Below, piece after piece: positions 1-7,486 of a stretch of DNA of 64,000 nt. A program made the position numbers and the translations under genes. Source of the DNA: Chryseobacterium aahli (lineage in GTDB: Bacteria > Bacteroidota > Bacteroidia > Flavobacteriales > Weeksellaceae); contig NZ_JALDNB010000010.1 of assembly GCF_022699665.1 (NCBI RefSeq), positions 124,001 through 188,000 of the forward strand. Reading direction: 5' to 3'. The notes below the pieces were generated by a model that saw only the letters and a list, made by a program, of their open reading frames with translations, made no database searches and was not told the origin of the DNA. The first letter of the stretch is position 1. Each line of letters begins with the position of its first letter.

Positions 1-130
1 ATATCAATTTGATGATTATAATACAGGATATTACTCAGGAGATTTCGACGTTACAACGCCAAATTCTGTAGTATCTGATGTGAAAAATGTGAGAAACAAT
101 TTCTTCCTTACTGTAGGCTGGAAATTCTAA
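1..130 (+). CDS. Outer-membrane beta-barrel protein, C-terminal fragment
   Basis: Only the last 42 codons are in the window; the gene begins upstream. The reading frame starts at base 2 and stops at TAA 128-130. The tail is rich in Y, N and D and ends in a strand closing with GWKF, so the terminal residue is phenylalanine. An aromatic last residue on an amphipathic strand is the usual BAM-recognition signature of an outer-membrane barrel. A strong terminator follows at once. I cannot tell which barrel family it belongs to (OmpW-like, porin or TonB-dependent receptor) from this fragment. Confidence 0.65.
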   Translation, partial: YQFDDYNTGYYSGDFDVTTPNSVVSDVKNVRNNFFLTVGWKF

Positions 131-153
131 TCAGAGATTTTACTTAAATATAT

Positions 154-183
154 AAAAGGCTTCGAATTATTTCGAAGCCTTTC
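154..183 (+). terminator. Rho-independent terminator
   Basis: A perfect stem (AAAGGCTTCGAA / TTCGAAGCCTTT) with a TTAT loop is followed by a short T-rich run. It ends the barrel gene. The 110 bases from 184 to the next gene are AT-rich and show nothing else. Confidence 0.85.
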
Positions 184-297
184 TTGTTTTATTTAAATTT
201 TTTCTCGCAGATTAAGCTAATCAAGAAGATTTTATAAAGTATTAACGGAAGCTTTAAATATCTTAAACGATTGTTTTTTAATTGAAATAAAAGCTAT

Positions 298-1017
298 TTA
301 ATGATGATGATCATGTGGATGTGTATGAAACAAATGCATCAACAAAGCCAAAGAAACTCCTAAAATAACCAAACCAATCTTTGACCAGTTGATATTGTGA
401 TTTTTATTGCTTTCGAAAATAATGACTGATGAAATGTGAAGAAAAATACCACCCACAATTGCTAGGAAATATGGCTGCCATTCAGGGTTGAAATAATTTC
501 CAAGTAACATTCCCATTGGGGAAGCTAAAGCGAATAAAGCCACAATTAATAAAGATGGATAAGACGCTTTTGAACCTGATCTGTTAAACAAAAATGCTCC
601 CAATATAAAAGAAATCGGGAGATTGTGAAACAAAATCCCTAAAAGATAAGGTGACAGAGGATTGGTTTCATTAGCCAAAGGAATTCCTTCGATAAACGCA
701 TGAATAAACAATCCGACCATCAATGCGACAGGCAAAATATTGCTGCTTTCATTATGATGATGAAAATGCCCGTGCTCAAAACCTTTCGTTAACGCTTCCA
801 AAATCATTTGAAGCAAAACTCCGCCAATCACAAAGATTCCCAGATTTTCACTTACATCAGACGTGTAAACTTGTGGAAAAACTTCATTAAGGCAAATGGT
901 AATAAGGAAACCTGCACTTAAAATCAATAGATTTTTTGCAAACTGCTCTTTTTTACCAAAGAGTTTTCCGAGAAAAACACCGGCAACAACACTTAAAATT
1001 AATAAAATGAAAATCAT
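298..1017 (-). CDS. ZIP family metal (zinc) transporter
   Basis: A 239-aa integral membrane protein with about eight hydrophobic segments. It has the ZIP family layout: a variable His-rich cytoplasmic loop (residues 82-88) followed by the TM4 motif HAFIEG (106-111) and TM5 HNLP (131-134), whose His and Glu residues line the metal path in this family. The C-terminus carries a second His cluster (HTHPHDHHH), which probably buffers metal. It should import Zn2+ or a related divalent cation across the inner membrane. The ATG overlaps the stop codon of the upstream methyltransferase (TAATG), so the two are translationally coupled. Metal specificity cannot be read from the sequence. Confidence 0.88.
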   Translation of the reverse strand: MIFILLILSVVAGVFLGKLFGKKEQFAKNLLILSAGFLITICLNEVFPQVYTSDVSENLGIFVIGGVLLQMILEALTKGFEHGHFHHHNESSNILPVALMVGLFIHAFIEGIPLANETNPLSPYLLGILFHNLPISFILGAFLFNRSGSKASYPSLLIVALFALASPMGMLLGNYFNPEWQPYFLAIVGGIFLHISSVIIFESNKNHNINWSKIGLVILGVSLALLMHLFHTHPHDHHH

Positions 1018-1742
1018 TACTTTTTCTTAAACAAATTAATGCAACGTGGTGAAATTTCCTTTTTAAAATCATTCAAATGATAATCTCCCCAAATTTTCAC
1101 TCTTTCAAAACCACATTCTGAAGCGTAGTTTTCAATAGTTTCTAAGGTATGAAGTTTTACTTTTTCAAAAAAATGTTTAGCTTCTCCATCAATCTCAAAA
1201 CGAATGTCTTTAATGATGTGTCTGCCTTCAATTTTTTTAGAAATATGAAAATCAATTCCTTCTCGGTGAATTGTAGTTTCCGGAACCAAAGTTCTTGTTA
1301 CAAATTCTTCATTCAGATAATCCAAAACAAAAAAACCTTCCGGTTTTAAGGCATTGTAAACAGATTGGAAAACGTTTCTATCATCTGTCTCGTTATCAAA
1401 ATACCCAAAGCTGGTAAAAAGATTGAAAACCGCATTTACAGGTTCAGAATCGATAGGATTTCTCATATCGTGAACTTTGAAAGTTAAACCTTCATTTTCA
1501 AACTGCTTGTCAAACTCAATACTTTGCTGGGAAAGGTCTAAACCAAGCACATCATAGCCCAATTTATTAAGAAAAACCGAGTGTCTTCCTTTTCCGCACG
1601 CAAGGTCAATTATTTTTGAAGATTGAGGCAGCTGAAGCTCCTGAGTGAGTTTTGTGATAAAGTTTTCTGCTTCCGTATAATCTCTGTTACTGTAAAGCAA
1701 ATGATAATAAGGCGTATCAAACCAAGATTCAAACCATTCCAT
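1017..1742 (-). CDS. Class I SAM-dependent methyltransferase
   Basis: A 241-aa Rossmann-fold methyltransferase. SAM-binding motif I is DLACGKGRHS (46-55), with an acidic residue ending strand 2 at GLDLS (67-71). The N-terminal WFDTPYYHLLY stretch is typical of a small Bacteroidota methyltransferase group of unknown substrate. The gene is first in a two-gene unit and its stop overlaps the ATG of the ZIP transporter, a link that does not itself explain the substrate. A -7-like box sits 5 bases before the ATG, implying an almost leaderless mRNA. Confidence 0.82.
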   Translation of the reverse strand: MEWFESWFDTPYYHLLYSNRDYTEAENFITKLTQELQLPQSSKIIDLACGKGRHSVFLNKLGYDVLGLDLSQQSIEFDKQFENEGLTFKVHDMRNPIDSEPVNAVFNLFTSFGYFDNETDDRNVFQSVYNALKPEGFFVLDYLNEEFVTRTLVPETTIHREGIDFHISKKIEGRHIIKDIRFEIDGEAKHFFEKVKLHTLETIENYASECGFERVKIWGDYHLNDFKKEISPRCINLFKKK

Positions 1743-1746
1743 AATG

Positions 1747-1754
1747 CAAAAATA
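1747..1754 (-). promoter_or_regulatory. -7 promoter element (TATTTTTG) for the methyltransferase-ZIP unit
   Basis: Read on the minus strand this is TATTTTTG, a full match to the Flavobacteriia -7 consensus TAnnTTTG, ending 4 bases before the ATG. No clear TTG is visible at the -33 position, so the call rests on one box and its position. Confidence 0.4.
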
Positions 1755-1878
1755 ACTAAATTTGCGGTGTTAAAAGAAAAGTATTTTAAATATTAAGGTA
1801 TTGAAAAATTCAATTTATTAATAAAATGAAACGCTAATTCTTTAATTTTTAAATAGTTAAATCTTTTAATTATAACTT

Positions 1879-3048
1879 ATGGATACAGAAAATATTAAAA
1901 TTCAGATAAAAACATTCTTCGGATTAGAAACAGTTTTGGGTGAAGAAATCAAAAAACTGGGCGGAAGAAACGTTGAACTTAAAAATCGTGCAGTCAATTG
2001 TGAGGGAGATTTAGGTTTTCTTTATAAAATCAATTATTCCGCAAGAACGGCTTTGAAAATTCTTGTGCCGATTGATGAATTTAAAGCATACAACGAAACA
2101 AAATACTACGACAGACTTTTCAAATTTGAATGGGATGAGTTTATGGATGTCAACCAGACTTTTGCCATAGATTCTACGGTGAATTCTGAAAGATTCAGTC
2201 ATTCTCAGTTCATGACTTTCAAAATGAAAGATGCAATTGTAGATTATTTCCAAAATAAGTACGGAAGAAGACCGAGCATTGAAACGAAATCTCCGGATAT
2301 TAAATTTCATCTTCATATCGACAGAGAATTGGTAACGATTTCTTTAGATTCTTCGGGTGATGCTTTATTTAAAAGAGGGTACAGAAGAGAGCAGGGTGAA
2401 GCACCAATCAACGAAGTGTTAGCAAGCGGAATGCTTCAGTTGGCAGGTTGGGACGGAAAAGGAAATTTCCTTGATCCGATGTGCGGTTCTGGAACGCTTT
2501 TGATAGAAGCTGCGATGATTGCGATGGATTTGCCGGCACAGCTTTATAGAAGAAGATTTGCTTTCCAAAATTGGAAAAATTATGATGATGATTTGTTTGC
2601 TACGATAAAGCAGCATCGTGTTGACAGAATCAGAGAATTTCACGGAAAAATCGTGGGTTACGATATCGACGGAAGAATGCTGGATGCCGCAAGAACCAAT
2701 GTAGAGTCTGCAGAAATGGAAGATGTGATCGAGGTAAGAAGAGAGAACTTCTTTGATACGAAAAAAGATCTTTTCCCTTTGTTGATGGTTTTTAACCCGC
2801 CTTACGACGAGAGAATTTCGATTAATGATGACGATTTCTACAAAAAAATAGGAGATACTTTTAAGACAAGTTATCCAAATACTTTGGCGTGGCTGATTTC
2901 TTCAGATCTTGATGCACCAAAGAAAATCGGATTGCGACCTTCAAGAAAAATAAAACTTTTCAACGGAAAACTGGAAACCAGATTTTTGCAGTACGAAATG
3001 TATGAAGGAACGAAGAAGTTACATAAACTGGAGAACAAAGAAGAGTAA
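1879..3048 (+). CDS. THUMP-domain class I rRNA/tRNA methyltransferase (RlmL/Trm14 type)
   Basis: A 389-aa RNA methyltransferase. Residues about 10-155 form the ferredoxin-like plus THUMP RNA-binding region. The catalytic Rossmann domain follows, with motif I DPMCGSGTLLIEAA (199-212) and motif IV NPPYDER (306-312), the signature of N2-guanine methylation. The closest well-known relative is the N-terminal half of E. coli RlmL, which makes m2G2445 in 23S rRNA; the second RlmK half is absent, as is usual in this phylum. It is followed after 2 bases by a small membrane-protein gene. The family is secure; the modified nucleotide is inferred. Confidence 0.9.
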   Translation: MDTENIKIQIKTFFGLETVLGEEIKKLGGRNVELKNRAVNCEGDLGFLYKINYSARTALKILVPIDEFKAYNETKYYDRLFKFEWDEFMDVNQTFAIDSTVNSERFSHSQFMTFKMKDAIVDYFQNKYGRRPSIETKSPDIKFHLHIDRELVTISLDSSGDALFKRGYRREQGEAPINEVLASGMLQLAGWDGKGNFLDPMCGSGTLLIEAAMIAMDLPAQLYRRRFAFQNWKNYDDDLFATIKQHRVDRIREFHGKIVGYDIDGRMLDAARTNVESAEMEDVIEVRRENFFDTKKDLFPLLMVFNPPYDERISINDDDFYKKIGDTFKTSYPNTLAWLISSDLDAPKKIGLRPSRKIKLFNGKLETRFLQYEMYEGTKKLHKLENKEE

Positions 3049-3050
3049 AA

Positions 3051-3452
3051 ATGTCCCTGAATATTTTTGAGATTATTGAAGGTATCGTCGATTTCATTTG
3101 TCTTTTGACAGATTATAATTCGTCAGATTCTAATAATAACGGCAAAAAATTCAGAAAAAAATCAAAATACACAGTAAAATTGTGGAGTGGAGGCTTTTTG
3201 CTAATTGCCTCCATTTTGTTTTTTATTGTATTTAAAAATCCTTTACCAGATAAAGATTTTGTACAGAGCATTTTGGTTTGTGTTCTGATAGGTTTAGTGC
3301 TTTCTTTTATTGTGTTTTTTTCTCTATTTCACTTAGGTCTTTATTATTTCAGGAGTGTATTTGAGTTTCTGCTTTTCAGCGGAACGTTCATTTTATTAAT
3401 GATTGCACTTGTTTTGTATGTGTATTTTAAATCAAATTTGTTTAGTATTTAA
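3051..3452 (+). CDS. Small membrane protein of unknown function
   Basis: I do not recognise the family. The 133-aa product has a polar N-terminal 40 residues with a short D/S/N and K/R-rich patch, then three predicted membrane helices (about 44-63, 72-98 and 104-128). It lies 2 bases after the THUMP methyltransferase gene and 11 bases before the glycosyltransferase gene, so the three are probably co-transcribed. No catalytic motif is visible. Confidence 0.6.
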   Translation: MSLNIFEIIEGIVDFICLLTDYNSSDSNNNGKKFRKKSKYTVKLWSGGFLLIASILFFIVFKNPLPDKDFVQSILVCVLIGLVLSFIVFFSLFHLGLYYFRSVFEFLLFSGTFILLMIALVLYVYFKSNLFSI

Positions 3453-3463
3453 ATTAAAGTAAA

Positions 3464-4468
3464 TTGAATCCTACCATTTCTATCGTCGTCGCTATTTTTA
3501 ACCGAAAAGACGAGCTTTTCGAACTTCTTAATTCATTAACCTTTCAAACGGATAAAGCTTTTGAAATTATTATTGTTGATGACGGTTCATTGATTGATTT
3601 GAAACCAACAATCAAGAATTTTGATGAGATTTTAGATATTAAATATTTCAGAAAAGATAATTCAGGTCCGGGTTTATCAAGAAATTACGGTTCAAAAAGA
3701 GCTTCGAATGAATGGCTTGTTTTTGTAGACAGCGATGTGATTGTGGAGAAAGATTATATTCAAAACATCAAAAAAGATATTCTCACGATTCCTTGTGATG
3801 CTTTTGGTGGTGCAGACAAGGCACATAAAGGCTTTAATCTGATGCAAAAAGCAATTTCTTACTCTATGACTTCCGTTTTTACGACTGGCGGAATCAGAGG
3901 GAATAAAAAAGCAGTTTCAAAATTTCAGCCCAGAAGTTTCAATATGGGAGTGAAGAAGGAAGTTTTTGAGAAAGTAGGAGGTTTTTCGGAAATGAGAATT
4001 GGTGAAGATCCGGATTTATCGATGACGCTTTGGGAAAATGGTTTTTCAACTGCATTTTTTGATGATATTGCAGTGTATCATAAACGTCGTGTCGATTTCG
4101 GTAAGTTTTCAAAACAGGTGTATCAATTTGGTTGCGCAAGACCTATTTTAAACCAAAGACATCCGAAATATGTGAAAATCTCTTTTGCTTTTCCAACTTT
4201 GTTTCTGCTGGGATATGTTTTAGGTTTTATCGAATATTTTATTCTTGGACGAGGAATTATTCTGGCTTTTTACGGACTCTATACTTTCATGGTTTTGATA
4301 CATGCCACGATTGTCACTAAGAATATCGCAATTGCAGGAATGGCGGTTATTTCGACTTATATTCAAATGTTTTCTTATGGCTACGGTTTTTTAAAATCGT
4401 GGATTTTGCTAAATGTTTTCAGAATGAAACCTGAAAATGCTTTCCCGAAACATTTTCATAAAAATTAA
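3464..4468 (+). CDS. Family 2 glycosyltransferase with C-terminal membrane helices
   Basis: A 334-aa GT-A fold enzyme. It opens with PTISIVVAIFNR, has the nucleotide-binding VDDGS at 38-42 and the metal-binding DSD at 89-91, and shows the GEDPDLSMTLW acceptor/catalytic region near 185. Two or three hydrophobic segments (about 235-310) anchor it in the inner membrane. It probably transfers a sugar to a lipid-linked or surface glycan. The start must be the TTG at 3464: an in-frame stop lies at 3455 and the first internal ATG would remove the nucleotide-binding strand. It converges on the PLP enzyme gene through a shared terminator. Confidence 0.85.
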   Translation: MNPTISIVVAIFNRKDELFELLNSLTFQTDKAFEIIIVDDGSLIDLKPTIKNFDEILDIKYFRKDNSGPGLSRNYGSKRASNEWLVFVDSDVIVEKDYIQNIKKDILTIPCDAFGGADKAHKGFNLMQKAISYSMTSVFTTGGIRGNKKAVSKFQPRSFNMGVKKEVFEKVGGFSEMRIGEDPDLSMTLWENGFSTAFFDDIAVYHKRRVDFGKFSKQVYQFGCARPILNQRHPKYVKISFAFPTLFLLGYVLGFIEYFILGRGIILAFYGLYTFMVLIHATIVTKNIAIAGMAVISTYIQMFSYGYGFLKSWILLNVFRMKPENAFPKHFHKN

Positions 4469-4503
4469 TAGATTTAATTATTCAAAAATATTTCTAAAAA
4501 AAT

Positions 4504-4531
4504 AAATGCTGTTGAAAGTTCAACAGCATTT
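4504..4531. terminator. Bidirectional terminator between convergent genes
   Basis: The stem AAATGCTGTTGAA / TTCAACAGCATTT has a 2-3 base loop and A/T-rich flanks on both sides. It lies between the glycosyltransferase stop and the PLP enzyme stop, so it can end both transcripts. Confidence 0.8.
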
Positions 4532-4536
4532 ATTAA

Positions 4537-5763
4537 TCAAGATGTAAAAATAGTTTCATGGTGTAGAACGCCTGTTTTTATCATGCATTCTTTCATTTTT
4601 TTATAAGTTCGCTCGATGTCGTGGTCGAGGCCTATAGAAAATCGTATGAGTCCGTCTGAGATTCCCATTTCTTCTCTTTCTTCTTCAGGTATTTCAGATG
4701 AAGTTGAGCTTCCGGAGCATGAGAATAATGTTTTATAAAATCCTAAACTTACAGCAAGATATCCAAGATTTTCGTGCTGCATCATTTCCATTAATTCATT
4801 GGCTTTTTCGGTTGTTCCGGCGTCCACAGTGAGAAGACCACCAAAACCATATTCTTTCTGCATCATACTCTTCATCAGTTCATGGTTTTTGTGAGATGGC
4901 AAACCTGGATAAGAAACTTTTAAACCATCATTTTCAAATCTTTCAGCAAGATATAGTGCGTTGTAGCTGTGCTGTTTCATTCGAATGTGAAGCGTTCTCA
5001 GGTTTTTAAGAATGCTTGCAGACCTGAAGCTGTCCATCGTAGGGCCAAGAAGCATACAAGCTCCGTTGTTTACATTTTTGGTATCATTAATAAATTCTTG
5101 GGTACCACAATAAACTCCGCCAACCGTATCACTGCTACCATTAATAAATTTGGTTAAACTGTGAATGACAATATCAGCACCTAAAAGACTTGGTGAAATG
5201 GAAAGCGGAGAAAAAGTATTGTCTACTATAAGTTTTAAGTTATGTTTCTTACAAATTGAAGAAAGCTTTCTAAGGTCGGCAACCTCTAAAAGTGGATTGC
5301 TCACACTTTCGCAATATATTATTTTTGTGTTTGGCTTGATGGCATTTTCAATCGACTCAAAATTATTGATATCAACAAAAGTTGTGTCAATATTGAACGG
5401 GGGAAGGAAGTTCTTTAGAAAAGCATACGTTCCGCCATATATTGTTCTGCTGGAGATGATATGATCGCCACTTTTGCAAACCTGCATCAGCACAGAGGTG
5501 ATGGCACCCATTCCGGAAGCGGTTACGTTGGCCATTTCTGTATTTTCCATCTTTGCCAATGCCTGAGAAAGATACAGATTCATCGGAGAAGAATGTCTTG
5601 AATATAAATAACAGCCATCTGCATTTCCTTCAAAAGTATCAAACATGGTTTTTGCAGAAAGGAAAGTGTAGGTAGAGCTGTCTGAAATTGACGGATTTAC
5701 TCCTCCAAATTCTCCAAAATATTGTAAGTCTTGAATTTCGTTTGCCGCATTAAAATGATCCAT
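4537..5763 (-). CDS. Trans-sulfuration family PLP enzyme (Cys/Met metabolism)
   Basis: A 408-aa fold-type I PLP enzyme of the cystathionine gamma-synthase / methionine gamma-lyase family. Visible family residues are YSRHSSP (54-60), SGMG (83-86) of the phosphate site, VDNTF with Asp181 contacting the PLP nitrogen, and SLTKF with Lys205 as the Schiff-base lysine. The loop that reads YGCT in classical methionine gamma-lyases is YGGT here (109-112), so the catalytic cysteine of true MGL is missing. Cystathionine beta/gamma-lyase, O-acylhomoserine sulfhydrylase or a divergent MGL all remain possible. It is divergent from an Lrp/AsnC regulator, which suggests amino-acid-responsive control. Confidence 0.85.
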   Translation of the reverse strand: MDHFNAANEIQDLQYFGEFGGVNPSISDSSTYTFLSAKTMFDTFEGNADGCYLYSRHSSPMNLYLSQALAKMENTEMANVTASGMGAITSVLMQVCKSGDHIISSRTIYGGTYAFLKNFLPPFNIDTTFVDINNFESIENAIKPNTKIIYCESVSNPLLEVADLRKLSSICKKHNLKLIVDNTFSPLSISPSLLGADIVIHSLTKFINGSSDTVGGVYCGTQEFINDTKNVNNGACMLLGPTMDSFRSASILKNLRTLHIRMKQHSYNALYLAERFENDGLKVSYPGLPSHKNHELMKSMMQKEYGFGGLLTVDAGTTEKANELMEMMQHENLGYLAVSLGFYKTLFSCSGSSTSSEIPEEEREEMGISDGLIRFSIGLDHDIERTYKKMKECMIKTGVLHHETIFTS

Positions 5764-5822
5764 ATTTTTTTGTTTTAAAAGTGAATCTTTTTATATTTTA
5801 TTACAACAGAATATTCAATATT

Positions 5823-5837
5823 TAGATTTTAAATCTA
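5823..5837. promoter_or_regulatory. Putative Lrp/AsnC operator (15-bp palindrome)
   Basis: TAGATTT-T-AAATCTA is a perfect 7+1+7 palindrome in the divergent gap between the PLP enzyme gene and the Lrp-family gene. Its ends match the outer positions of the E. coli Lrp consensus (YAG...CTR), although several of the central positions differ. A further short palindrome, GAATATTC, lies about 10 bases to the left. Assignment as the operator of the adjacent regulator is an inference. Confidence 0.5.
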
Positions 5838-5907
5838 TTTAAATTAAATTTTGATGATAAAAAGTTGGTTAATTTTAAATTTAATAAATTTAACAAAAAA
5901 ATTTTCT

Positions 5908-6366
5908 ATGCAATTTGACGAAACAGATAAAAAACTGCTGCTTTTTCTACAACAAGACTGTAAGCAAACCACCAAAGAACTGTCTTACAAACTCGGTTTG
6001 TCGATTACTGCAGTTTATGAACGTATCAGAAAGCTTGAAAACAATGGGGTGATTTCAAAATACGTGGCCATTTTAGATAAAACAAAAATTGATAAAAACT
6101 TCATTATTCTTTGTCATGTAAAATTGACTCAGCATAAAAAAGAATATGTACTTCGTTTTGAAAAGGAAGTGATGACATTAGATGAGGTGACGGAATGTTT
6201 TCATGTGAGTGGTGATTACGATTATATTCTAAAAATTTGTGTGAAAGATATGGAAGATTATCGCAATTTTATGCTGACCAAACTCACAACGATTCAGCAT
6301 ATTGCAAGTACCCAAAGTTCGTTCACTATTTCTGAAGTGAAAAATACGACCGAATTGGTATTGTAA
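5908..6366 (+). CDS. Lrp/AsnC family transcriptional regulator
   Basis: A 152-aa regulator, the normal family length, when started at the ATG at 5908 (MQFDETDKKLLLFLQ). An in-frame ATG at 5851 would add 19 hydrophobic residues that the family lacks, so I rejected it. Residues 1-60 are the winged helix-turn-helix, including TTKELSYKLGLSITAVYERIRKL; the rest is the RAM/AsnC effector domain with the GDYDYILKI segment typical of ligand-binding dimers. It is divergent from the trans-sulfuration enzyme, and a symmetrical site lies between them. The likely role is sensing an amino acid such as methionine and controlling that neighbour. Confidence 0.9.
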   Translation: MQFDETDKKLLLFLQQDCKQTTKELSYKLGLSITAVYERIRKLENNGVISKYVAILDKTKIDKNFIILCHVKLTQHKKEYVLRFEKEVMTLDEVTECFHVSGDYDYILKICVKDMEDYRNFMLTKLTTIQHIASTQSSFTISEVKNTTELVL

Positions 6367-6371
6367 TGTAT

Positions 6372-7406
6372 TTAAACTAAAACTCCATTCTTAGAAGCGA
6401 TCGGTTCCGGAAGATCTTCGTGTTCGCCAATCATTTGAAGAAGGTCGATCTCTATGGTTCTGCATATTGATAACATTGGAATATCAAACATTAATCCTTC
6501 GAAAGGGTTTTCGGAGTAGTCTCCTACCAATTCCATAATGATATAAATCCAGCCAATTATAATGCAGAAAGGAACCGATACCCATATTCCCCAGTCGCCG
6601 AGTTTAGAAAATTCGCTCACTAAACCTAAAGGAAGCAACATAATAAAGATAATATTGAAGACAAAAGCTGTACTTGCAAACTGTCTGGGAAGCGGAAATT
6701 TTTTAATTCTTTCTGCCTGCCCCTGTAGTGTGTAAAATTCTGTAAGACAATCCTGCAGTTGCATTTGGTTAAAATCAGAAATTGCCTTCATGTTTTTTAA
6801 TTCATTCACATCTTTCGCCTGTTGTGAAACAAGAAAAGTTGCAAAATTGTTGTACGAAGACTGTAGCTCGCATTCTTCTTCAGATAGATATTTTTTGAGG
6901 AATATAGGTGTTCTTCCATAATCCGGAAATCCAGCTCTAATGATTCTATGTCTCTTTTTATCTGTGTTTTTTAATTTATCTTCTTCAAATTTTATATGTT
7001 CCCATTCTACAGGCACCAAGATTTGTTCGCGGAATGCATATAACCAGGCAATATGACGATAAATAATTTTTTTTCTGCGTTCTTCAAGATCAAATTTTCC
7101 TACCTCATTATTATCTATTTCGAAAGCATAAACCATCGCGGCAAATGAGCGGCTCGCATTAACGATGCCACCCCAGATTTTTCTTGCTTCCCATAATCTT
7201 TCATAAGCCTGGTTATTTTTAAAACCTACCAAAAAAGCTTCTGCTGTACCAATCAGAGCTACCGGAACCCATGGAATAATCATCCAGTCCCAGTGAAAAA
7301 CGTGAAAAAGTACAGCGATAAGCGAGCACCAAAAAGAAATTATGAGTAAATGGAATCCGGATAAGTTGAGAACCTTTTTATAGTTGACGTATTTGGTTGT
7401 GATCAT
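6372..7406 (-). CDS. Bestrophin-type ion channel (RFP-TM/UPF0187)
   Basis: A 344-aa membrane protein of the bacterial bestrophin family, pentameric inner-membrane channels conducting anions or cations depending on the member. The diagnostic region is FLVGFKNNQAYERLWEARK followed by WGGIVNASRSFA (about 58-92), which matches the conserved arm after the second helix. The other hydrophobic segments are at about 15-50 and 230-290. It is on the same strand as, and downstream of, the E1 dehydrogenase gene but separated by a terminator. Its 3' end lies 5 bases from the Lrp-family gene on the other strand. Ion selectivity cannot be predicted. Confidence 0.88.
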   Translation of the reverse strand: MITTKYVNYKKVLNLSGFHLLIISFWCSLIAVLFHVFHWDWMIIPWVPVALIGTAEAFLVGFKNNQAYERLWEARKIWGGIVNASRSFAAMVYAFEIDNNEVGKFDLEERRKKIIYRHIAWLYAFREQILVPVEWEHIKFEEDKLKNTDKKRHRIIRAGFPDYGRTPIFLKKYLSEEECELQSSYNNFATFLVSQQAKDVNELKNMKAISDFNQMQLQDCLTEFYTLQGQAERIKKFPLPRQFASTAFVFNIIFIMLLPLGLVSEFSKLGDWGIWVSVPFCIIIGWIYIIMELVGDYSENPFEGLMFDIPMLSICRTIEIDLLQMIGEHEDLPEPIASKNGVLV

Positions 7407-7453
7407 TTGTATATAAACATTTGTAGAACCAAGTTAACAAAAACTGTACAAAA

Positions 7454-7480
7454 AAACCTCTAAAAATAATTTAGAGGTTT
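7454..7480 (-). terminator. Terminator after the E1 dehydrogenase gene
   Basis: Stem AAACCTCTAAA / TTTAGAGGTTT with a 5-base loop. On the minus strand it is followed by a T run (from the A run at 7449-7456), so it ends the E1 transcript before bestrophin. Confidence 0.8.
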
Positions 7481-7486
7481 TAATTT

